A DNA stretch of 60,510 bases, taken from the NCBI GenBank assembly GCA_945929965.1, contig CAMEOT010000017.1, positions 1-60,510 on the forward strand, in the 5' to 3' direction. Each line of letters starts with the position of its first letter. The stretch's first letter is position 1. The position numbers and the translations under genes were made by a program. Shown here in pieces: positions 54,393 to 60,510 of the stretch. The notes beneath the pieces were generated by a model. That model saw nothing but the letters and a program-made list of their open reading frames with translations. It did not search any database and was not told the origin of the DNA. Source of the DNA: an uncultured Lachnospiraceae bacterium. Lineage in GTDB: Bacteria > Bacillota > Clostridia > Lachnospirales > Lachnospiraceae.

Positions 54393-56441
54393 GTGGGTAA
54401 AAATTTATTTATTGCAGAGAAACCCAGCGTGGCAAGAGAATTTGCCAACGCTTTAAAATATAATATGCGTTCCAAAGACGGATATCTGGAGTCGGAAGAA
54501 GCCATTGTTACCTGGTGCGTAGGACATCTGGTGACCATGAGCTATCCGGAGGTGTACGACGAGAAGTTTAAGAGATGGAGCTTTGAGACACTTCCTTTTC
54601 TCCCGGCAAAATTCAAATACGAAGTCATTGAAAATGCCAGGAAACAATATACCATCGTGAGTTCCCTGCTAAACAGAGAGGATGTCTCTACAATCTATGT
54701 CTGCACCGACTCCGGGCGGGAGGGAGAATATATCTATCGTCTCGTGGAGCAGATGGCTGGCGTACAGGGCAAAGAGCGGAAGCGTGTATGGATCGATTCC
54801 CAGACGGAGGAGGAGATCTTACGTGGGATCCGGGAAGCCAAGGACCTCTCAGCGTATGATAATCTGGGAAATGCCGCATATCTGCGTGCCAAGGAGGATT
54901 ACCTGATGGGTATCAACTTCTCCAGGGCACTGACTTTAAAATACGGTAAGACTGTAAAGGATTATCTGAAGAGAGATCGTGCAGTGATCTCCGTTGGTCG
55001 AGTCATGACCTGCGTCCTGGGCATGATCGTGAACAGAGAGAGGGAGATCCGGTCGTTTACCAAGACTCCTTTTTACCGGGTGGTCGGCAATTTTAAGCTG
55101 CAGGAAAAGCCTTTTACCGCAGAGTGGAGAGCAGTGGAGGGCTCGAAATACTATAATTCTCCTGTATTGTATAAGGAGAACGGTTTTAAGAAAAAAGAGG
55201 ATGCCGAGCACTTGATCGGGGAACTTTCTGAAAAACCGGCAGGACCGGTGACCGTCACCGGCATCGATAAGAAAAAAGAAAACAAAAATGCGCCGCTTTT
55301 ATATAATCTGGCGGAGCTGCAGAATGACTGTTCCAAATACTTTAAGATCAGTCCGGACGAGACACTTAGGATCGTACAGGAATTATATGAAAAAAAGATG
55401 ACCACTTATCCCAGAACGGATGCCAGAGTTCTGTCTACGGCAGTGGCAAAGGAAATCCATAAAAATATCGGAGGACTTCGTAATTATGCCCTGGCAGCAC
55501 CTTTCGCCAAAGAAGTGTTAGAGCAGGGCACCTATAAAAATATAGCAAAGACCCGATATGTGAACGACAAGCAGATCACGGACCACTATGCCATTATCCC
55601 TACGGGACAGGGGCTGAACAATCTGGCGGGGCTGGCCCCTACGGCGGCGAAAGTATACGAGGTCATTGTACGTCGGTTTTTAAGTATTTTCTATCCGCCG
55701 GCAGTCTATCAGAAGTTCTCTCTTACATTGCAAGTAAAGGAAGAAAGCTTTTTTGCCAGCTTCAAGGTGTTGATACAGGAAGGGTATCTGAAGGTGACTA
55801 ATTTCTCTTTCAAAAAGGAGAATACGGCGCTGAAGGAGGACAAAGAGAACGAGAACGAAAGTGCCGATGAAAAATGTGATGCTGAGCTTACCAATCTTCT
55901 GATGCATCTGAAAAAGGGAGATACCTTATCCGCGGATACCTACGAGATCAAAGAAGGCGAGACTTCTCCACCCAAGCGATATACCTCGGGCAGCATCATT
56001 CTGACCATGGAAAACGCCGGACAGTTCATAGAAGATGAGGAACTGCGGGCACAGATCAAGGGAAGCGGTATCGGCACCAGCGCTACAAGAGCGGAGATTC
56101 TGAAGAAACTGGTGAACATCGAGTATCTGGCACTGAATAAAAAGACCCAGGTACTGACTCCTACCCAGATGGGAGAGATGATCTACGATGTGGTATCGGA
56201 TTCCATAAGACCGCTTTTGAATCCGGCACTGACAGCCAGCTGGGAAAAAGGACTTACCATGGTGGCAGACGGTGTGATCACACCGGATGAGTACATGGGG
56301 AAGCTTACGGATTTCGTGGGAAGGAGAACCATTGCCGTGCGGGGGCTGAACAATCAGGGCGTGCTCTGGAGACAGTTCCAGGCTACGGAAGAATTTTACC
56401 AGAAGAAACATAAGCAATCCAATGCGAAAAATAAAGAATAA
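54393..56441 (+). CDS. topB: DNA topoisomerase III
   Basis: TopB, 682 residues, a type IA topoisomerase that decatenates and relaxes DNA. The TOPRIM domain starts NLFIAEKPSVAREFA and carries CTDSGREGEYIYR near 104-118. The catalytic Tyr lies in KKMTTYPRTDARVLS near 336. GSGIGTSATRAEILKKL near 563 is the usual late motif. An acidic insertion (EDKENENESADEK, about 487-500) is present. The start is GTG 54393, 24 bases after the previous stop, with only a weak AGGA site. The Zn-ribbon tail of some homologues is absent. Confidence 0.94.
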   Translation: MGKNLFIAEKPSVAREFANALKYNMRSKDGYLESEEAIVTWCVGHLVTMSYPEVYDEKFKRWSFETLPFLPAKFKYEVIENARKQYTIVSSLLNREDVSTIYVCTDSGREGEYIYRLVEQMAGVQGKERKRVWIDSQTEEEILRGIREAKDLSAYDNLGNAAYLRAKEDYLMGINFSRALTLKYGKTVKDYLKRDRAVISVGRVMTCVLGMIVNREREIRSFTKTPFYRVVGNFKLQEKPFTAEWRAVEGSKYYNSPVLYKENGFKKKEDAEHLIGELSEKPAGPVTVTGIDKKKENKNAPLLYNLAELQNDCSKYFKISPDETLRIVQELYEKKMTTYPRTDARVLSTAVAKEIHKNIGGLRNYALAAPFAKEVLEQGTYKNIAKTRYVNDKQITDHYAIIPTGQGLNNLAGLAPTAAKVYEVIVRRFLSIFYPPAVYQKFSLTLQVKEESFFASFKVLIQEGYLKVTNFSFKKENTALKEDKENENESADEKCDAELTNLLMHLKKGDTLSADTYEIKEGETSPPKRYTSGSIILTMENAGQFIEDEELRAQIKGSGIGTSATRAEILKKLVNIEYLALNKKTQVLTPTQMGEMIYDVVSDSIRPLLNPALTASWEKGLTMVADGVITPDEYMGKLTDFVGRRTIAVRGLNNQGVLWRQFQATEEFYQKKHKQSNAKNKE

Positions 56442-56459
56442 AGATGAGGAGAAACTATC

Positions 56460-57131
56460 ATGGAAAATATTACGATTGAAAATTTGTATGATCTGACAGA
56501 GACCATTGCGGCAGAACTGTTTACCGAGGCAGAGTATCCATGGGAGGTGCTTCCCAGAATCCACGATTTTATTTTGGAACTGGGCAAGAGACTGCCGGAG
56601 GAAATCTATGAAAAAAGAGGCGAGGATATCTGGGTGGCTAAAAACGCAAAAGTTGCTCCTACCGCCTGCCTGAACGGGCCGCTGATCATTGATGAGGAAG
56701 CGGAGATCCGTCACTGCGCATTTGTCCGTGGCAATGCCATCGTGGGAAAGGGTGCGGTAGTTGGCAATTCCACCGAACTGAAGAACGTGGTTCTGTTCAA
56801 TAAAGTACAGGTGCCCCATTATAATTATGTGGGAGACAGCGTGCTGGGCTTTAAGTCTCATATGGGAGCCGGTTCCATTACTTCCAATGTAAAAAGCGAT
56901 AAGACGCTGGTGGTTGTGAAGAACGGCGAGGAGAAGATTGAGACCGGACTGAAGAAAATGGGAGCCATGTTAGGCGACCACGTGGAAGTGGGCTGCAACA
57001 GCGTACTGAACCCGGGAACTGTCATCGGACGTAATTCCAATGTGTATCCTACCTCCTGCGTCAGAGGCGTGATTCCTGCCGGACATATCTTCAAGAGACC
57101 TGGTGAGGTTGTGAAAAAATCTGATATTTAA
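56460..57131 (+). CDS. Left-handed beta-helix transferase-like protein
   Basis: A 223-residue protein with about 60 N-terminal helical residues followed by hexapeptide-repeat strands (VAKNAKVAPTACLNGP, IIDEEAEIRHCAFVRG, AIVGKGAVVGNSTELKN, about 62-115, and GAMLGDHVEVGCNSVLNPGTVIGRNSNVYP near 170-200). This is the fold of GlmU-like and other acyl/nucleotidyl transferases. The pyrophosphorylase domain of GlmU is absent, so it may be a stand-alone sugar acetyltransferase; the substrate is unknown. It starts 18 bases after topB with GAGGAG. Confidence 0.8.
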   Translation: MENITIENLYDLTETIAAELFTEAEYPWEVLPRIHDFILELGKRLPEEIYEKRGEDIWVAKNAKVAPTACLNGPLIIDEEAEIRHCAFVRGNAIVGKGAVVGNSTELKNVVLFNKVQVPHYNYVGDSVLGFKSHMGAGSITSNVKSDKTLVVVKNGEEKIETGLKKMGAMLGDHVEVGCNSVLNPGTVIGRNSNVYPTSCVRGVIPAGHIFKRPGEVVKKSDI

Positions 57132-57171
57132 AAATTTGATTGATATTATCTAATGCATCGATGAAATCAGT

Positions 57172-57200
57172 TTGACGAATGTCCTTTTATGGTTTATGAT
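57172..57200 (+). promoter_or_regulatory. sigma-A promoter of the PF04392-type ABC operon
   Basis: TTGACG (57172-57177), 17-bp spacer, TATGAT (57195-57200), start near 57207. It rules in ATG 57289 and leaves a leader of about 80 bases. Confidence 0.75.
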
Positions 57201-57288
57201 ATTTATCAGTGCAACGCTTTGACGGGTTAAAGCGTCTATGCATTACAGTAAGCGGATCGAAAGATCTGCAGAAAAGAGGGCATTTATT

Positions 57289-58308
57289 ATGAAAAAGAAA
57301 TTATTATCTGTAGTACTTACCGCAGTAATGGCAGCGACTGTTCTGACAGGCTGTGGCAGCACCGATAACGGAACTGCTTCTACCACAGCAGGCAGCGCAG
57401 CACAGACCGAAGCAGCAGCTTCCACAGACGGCAAGGTATATAACATCGGTATCTGCCAGCTGGTAGAGCATGAGGCTCTGGATGCAGCTACCCAGGGATT
57501 CCAGGATGCATTAAAAGAAAAGCTTGGTGATAATGTAAAATTCGATCTGCAGAATGCACAGGGTGAGCAGACCACCGCAGCTACCATCTGTAATGGTTTT
57601 GTATCTGATGGTGTGGATCTGATCCTTGCAAATGCTACGTCTCCTTTACAGAGTGCAGCAGCAGCTACGACCTCGATCCCTATCTTAGGTACTTCCGTAA
57701 CCGACTATGCTACTGCGTTGGAGATCTCCGACTGGTCCGGTGCTACCGGCAGAAATATTTCCGGTACTTCCGATCTGGCTCCTATTGAAGAGCAGGAAGC
57801 TATGTTAAAGGAACTGTTCCCGGATGTAAAGCAGGTTGGCCTGCTATACTGTTCCGCAGAAGCAAACTCGTTGTATCAGATCCAGCTGTTTGAGGCTGCT
57901 CTGGACAAAGACGGTATTGCTTATAAAGAGTATGCAATCGCTGATACCAATGAAGTACAGTCTGTAACTACTGCAGCGGCAGGAGAGTGCGATGTTCTGT
58001 ATATTCCTACCGACAATACGCTGGCATCTGTAACCGAGACCGTATACAACGTAGTAGCTCCCGCTAAGGTTCCTGTCATCGCAGGCGAAGAGGGTATCTG
58101 CAACGGTTGTGGCGTAGCTACCTTATCTATCAGTTACTATGATCTTGGATATGCTACCGGTGAAATGGCATACGAGATTCTGGCTGAGGGTGCAGACATC
58201 ACTACCATGGATGTTCGGTACGCTCCCAACGTTACCAAGAAGTACAACGCGAAGATCTGTGAGGAACTTGGCATCACTGTTCCCGATGATTATGTAGCAA
58301 TTCAGTAA
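57289..58308 (+). CDS. ABC transporter substrate-binding lipoprotein (TrpX-like)
   Basis: A 339-residue binding protein of the PF04392 family. Signal peptide and lipobox LTGC (Cys near residue 22), an Ala/Thr-rich linker (about 25-48), then YNIGICQLVEHEALDAATQGF near 50-70, LANATSPLQSAAAATTSIPILGTSVTDY near 109 (the family hallmark) and YYDLGYATGEMAYEIL near 284. Related operons in streptococci were assigned tryptophan uptake (TrpXYZ), but the family also contains other specificities. AGAGGG is 8 bases before the ATG. The gene is separated from its permease by a 347-base structured gap. Confidence 0.85.
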   Translation: MKKKLLSVVLTAVMAATVLTGCGSTDNGTASTTAGSAAQTEAAASTDGKVYNIGICQLVEHEALDAATQGFQDALKEKLGDNVKFDLQNAQGEQTTAATICNGFVSDGVDLILANATSPLQSAAAATTSIPILGTSVTDYATALEISDWSGATGRNISGTSDLAPIEEQEAMLKELFPDVKQVGLLYCSAEANSLYQIQLFEAALDKDGIAYKEYAIADTNEVQSVTTAAAGECDVLYIPTDNTLASVTETVYNVVAPAKVPVIAGEEGICNGCGVATLSISYYDLGYATGEMAYEILAEGADITTMDVRYAPNVTKKYNAKICEELGITVPDDYVAIQ

Positions 58309-58319
58309 TTATGATACCA

Positions 58320-58552
58320 GGGTCAAAAGGTCTAAGCCCACATGAGCTTGCTCATAAGTGGGTGAAAGACCTTATGACCCGCCCCGATATGAGCATAAAA
58401 GTGGGATGATAATCCCACGATATGCGAATATTGGGTAGGGTGCTATGTGCCAGTGGCACATGTTTAGCACGGACCGAAGCGGAGCGGAGACGTGTGAGTG
58501 CGTAGCACGAATCAATCCGTAGGTATCAAAGTCGGGGGCTTTTGACCCCGAC
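58320..58552. other. Structured intergenic element with competing stems
   Basis: A dense run of stems between binding protein and permease. gggtcaaaaggtc (58320-58332) can pair with 58368-58380, enclosing a cccac-atgag/ctcat-gtggg hairpin (58337-58362). The same gggtcaaaag (58320-58329) is also exactly complementary to cttttgaccc at 58539-58548, which overlaps the 3' arm of a third stem, gtcgggg/ccccgac (58531-58552). Further hairpins: gtggga/tcccac (58401-58418), a 12-bp stem with bulge at 58440-58470, and gtgc-gta-gcac (58498-58508) inside acgga/tccgt (58469-58520). Pairing is seen; switching is inference. Confidence 0.75.
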
Positions 58553-58596
58553 ATCGTAATTATTCAGTCAATTAAGTACGGAAACAAAATATACTT

Positions 58597-58640
58597 CGAT
58601 AGGGATAGCGCCAGATAAGCGGTATCCCTATCGGAAGTTT
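58597..58640 (+). terminator. Attenuator-like hairpin before the permease
   Basis: Perfect 11-bp stem cgatagggata/tatccctatcg (58597-58607 with 58623-58633), 15-base loop, then GAAGTTTT. The T-run is short, so it is probably a leaky terminator or mRNA stabiliser. The AGGAGG site of the permease lies 9 bases downstream of the stem-loop region. Confidence 0.65.
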
Positions 58641-58655
58641 TAGGAGGAAAAAGAA

Positions 58656-59600
58656 ATGTCTTACTTTATGTCACTGAATCCCCTTTCCCTGTTCAGGGCA
58701 ATGCCGGGATCAATAGCGCAGGGAATGATCTGGGGAGTCATGGCACTGGGAGTGTATATTACGTTCCGCCTGCTGGATTTTGCTGATCTGACTGTGGATG
58801 GTTCCATTGCAACCGGTGCGGCGGTATCCGTTATGTTGATTCGTGCGGGAGTTTCTCCTTTAGTTACGTTGCCGATTGCTTTCCTGGCCGGAGCATTGGC
58901 AGGCATGGTAACAGGACTGCTGAACACCGCACTGGGAATCCCCGGAATTCTGGCAAGTATTCTGACGCAGATATCCCTGTATTCCATTAATCTGAATATC
59001 ATGGGCAAAGCGAACCAGCCGGTCAGCGTAGATAATTATCCGCTGGTGGTATCTCTGCGTTATGTGACGGACGGTTCGGTGAGCAGACTTCTCTTTTTCC
59101 TGGGAATGATCGTATTTTTACTGGCGCTGATCGCTGTGATGTACTGGTATTTTGGAACGGAACAGGGACATGCCATCCGTGCTACGGGCTGTAACAGCAA
59201 TATGGCGAGAGCACAGGGCATCAATACCAACTTTATCAAGGTGCTGGCGCTGATGATCTCCAACGGTCTGGTAGGTCTGTGTGGTGCGCTGTACGGACAG
59301 TTCCAGGGGGCATCGGATGTCAATATGGGACGTGGAGCCATTGTCATCGGTCTGGCAGCTGTTATTATCGGTGAGGTACTGTTTGGTAAGTTCGCCAGCA
59401 AGAGAAAACTTGCTTTCGCATTTACTTTGGCATCCGTAATTCTGGGTGCAGTGATCTACTACATGGTATATCAGTTTGTTCTGTGGCTGAAGATGCCTTC
59501 AGAGGATATGAAATTGTTCTCCGCTATCGTAGTTGCCATTTTCCTGGCAATTCCTTATTTGAAGGAGAAGAGAACACGTCGGAAAGGAGCGTCAAAATAA
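58656..59600 (+). CDS. ABC transporter permease (TrpY-like)
   Basis: A 314-residue BPD_transp_2 permease with about eight to nine helices. It is the partner type for PF04392 binding proteins: GMIWGVMALGVYITFRLLDFADLTVDGS near residues 24-50, GATGCNSNMARAQGINTNF-like cytosolic loop near 178 (read as RATGCNSNMARAQG) and LYGQFQGASDVNMGRGAIVIGLAAV near 215. AGGAGG is 8 bases before the ATG. Stop and ATPase start overlap by one base (TAATG). Confidence 0.9.
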   Translation: MSYFMSLNPLSLFRAMPGSIAQGMIWGVMALGVYITFRLLDFADLTVDGSIATGAAVSVMLIRAGVSPLVTLPIAFLAGALAGMVTGLLNTALGIPGILASILTQISLYSINLNIMGKANQPVSVDNYPLVVSLRYVTDGSVSRLLFFLGMIVFLLALIAVMYWYFGTEQGHAIRATGCNSNMARAQGINTNFIKVLALMISNGLVGLCGALYGQFQGASDVNMGRGAIVIGLAAVIIGEVLFGKFASKRKLAFAFTLASVILGAVIYYMVYQFVLWLKMPSEDMKLFSAIVVAIFLAIPYLKEKRTRRKGASK

Positions 59601-60403
59601 TGGCTTACGCATTGGAGATACAGGATATACATAAAGTATTTAACAGAGGAACCATCAATGAAAAGGTGGCATTAAACGGGGTAAACTTAAACTTAAATCC
59701 CGGAGATTTTGTGACCATCATCGGAGGCAACGGTGCCGGTAAATCCACCACGCTGAATGCCATTGCCGGCGTATGGCCCATCGATTCCGGTAAGATTATT
59801 ATTGACGGCACGGATATTACGAGCCTGCCGGAACATAAGAGAGCAAAGTACCTGGGAAGAGTATTCCAGGATCCCATGACGGGAACCGCCGCCACCATGG
59901 ATATCGAAGAGAACATGGCAATTGCCTTAAGACGCGGCGAGAAGAGAACTCTTCGCTGGGGCGTTTCCAGAGAGGATAGAGAGCTGTTCCGTGAAAAATT
60001 ACAGACGCTTGGACTGGGACTGGAGGATCGTATGACCAGTAAGGTAGGTCTTCTGTCCGGTGGTCAGCGTCAGGCTATCACACTTTTGATGGCAGCCTTA
60101 AAGCAGCCGAAGCTTCTGCTGTTAGATGAGCATACCGCAGCATTGGATCCCAAAACAGCAGCAAAAGTACTGGAGATCAGTGACAAGATCATCGCTGAGA
60201 ATCAGCTGACTGCCATGATGGTAACCCATAACATGAAGGATGCTATTGTACACGGCAACCGTTTGATCATGATGCACGAAGGTAAAGTCATCTACGATGT
60301 GGCGGGAGAAGAGAAGAAGAATCTTCAGGTAAAAGATCTGCTTGCTAAGTTCGAAGAAGTCAGCGGCGGAGAATTCGCCAATGACAGAATGATGCTTGCA
60401 TAA
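59600..60403 (+). CDS. ABC transporter ATPase (TrpZ-like)
   Basis: A 267-residue single-domain ATPase. Walker A GGNGAGKSTTLNAIAG near residue 40, Q-loop VFQDPMTG, signature LSGGQRQAITLLMA near 154, Walker B LLLLDEHTAALDPKT near 174 (Glu-His where many ABC proteins have Glu-Pro) and H-loop VTHNMKDA. ATG 59600 shares its first base with the permease stop; the in-frame ATG at 59483 lies well inside the permease gene. Completes the importer with 57289 and 58656. Confidence 0.92.
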   Translation: MAYALEIQDIHKVFNRGTINEKVALNGVNLNLNPGDFVTIIGGNGAGKSTTLNAIAGVWPIDSGKIIIDGTDITSLPEHKRAKYLGRVFQDPMTGTAATMDIEENMAIALRRGEKRTLRWGVSREDRELFREKLQTLGLGLEDRMTSKVGLLSGGQRQAITLLMAALKQPKLLLLDEHTAALDPKTAAKVLEISDKIIAENQLTAMMVTHNMKDAIVHGNRLIMMHEGKVIYDVAGEEKKNLQVKDLLAKFEEVSGGEFANDRMMLA

Positions 60404-60411
60404 AAATTTAG

Positions 60412-60443
60412 GACACGTTGCCAATTTCGGCAACGTGTTTTTA
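60412..60443 (+). terminator. Intrinsic terminator after the ABC operon
   Basis: Stem acacgttgcc/ggcaacgtgt (60413-60422 with 60429-60438), 6-base loop, then TTTTTA. Confidence 0.88.
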
Positions 60444-60510
60444 CGTTAACTTGAGAGTTAGTTAAGCAAATCCACGAACGCCCACGGCGAACGGAACATC
60501 ACGCCTTGAT
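60444..60510. other. Non-coding right edge, cut by the window
   Basis: The last 67 bases contain short inverted motifs (gaacgccc with ggcgaacg; ttaac repeats) and no gene start. It resembles the start of another folded intergenic element but is too short to judge. Confidence 0.35.

Overview
The window looks like a chromosomal segment from an anaerobic Gram-positive of the class Clostridia, most likely family Lachnospiraceae. The reasons are: a B. subtilis-like gene order (ylxM-ffh-rpsP-khpA-rimM-trmD-rplS-lepB-rbgA-lepB-rnhB-ylqG-ylqH-yraN), a tyrosine T-box leader, AGGAGG-type ribosome binding sites, consensus sigma-A promoters with 17-bp spacers, a stand-alone [FeFe] hydrogenase, a BMP-family nucleoside transporter, and many lipoprotein solute-binding proteins. 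I see no rRNA, CRISPR array, prophage, transposase or integrase. Genus cannot be fixed from the sequence alone.

Layout. 1-345 is a non-coding, strongly folded region ahead of a good promoter. 393-10667 is the translation, secretion and RNA-maturation cluster: SRP (ylxM, ffh), S16, KhpA, RimM, TrmD (fused here to a GNAT acetyltransferase), L19, two type I signal peptidases flanking the ribosome-assembly GTPase RbgA, RNase HII, a FliK-like/FlhB-C-like pair split by a 70-bp tandem repeat, and YraN. 10671-14954 holds pgeF and a two-component system. 15029-22521 holds prs (minus strand), a DUF512 radical-SAM protein, der, plsY, gpsA and T-box-controlled tyrS. 22667-28494 holds the hydrogenase, a TRIC-like membrane protein, gltX and a UvrD-type helicase.

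28466-42000 is the carbon and polyamine region. Divergent promoters drive a DUF1292 protein and an isoamylase-like GH13 protein whose three catalytic positions are all replaced. DUF5662, a Cys-rich small protein, potABCD (minus strand), a lactonase, a DUF1015 protein, an intact glycogen branching enzyme (glgB) and an MscS channel follow. 41761-46638 is a complete BMP-type purine-nucleoside-like ABC operon, followed by tRNA-Thr(CGT) and an SsuBC/TauBC-like ABC pair lacking a binding protein. 48739-57131 holds argH, asd, a PAS-GGDEF-EAL protein with a degenerate GGDEF motif, an AAA/DUF234 ATPase, topB and a left-handed beta-helix transferase. 57289-60403 is a PF04392-type ABC importer with a 345-base structured gap between binding protein and permease.

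The most unusual things are: (1) the catalytically empty GH13 homologue at 28954; (2) a recurring style of large multi-hairpin intergenic element (about 99-299, 9679-9970, 36911-37079, 58320-58552), each closed or built from long stems, two of which share a 15/16-base hairpin motif; (3) the TrmD-GNAT fusion; (4) an FlhB protein reduced to the fragment that normally follows autocleavage.
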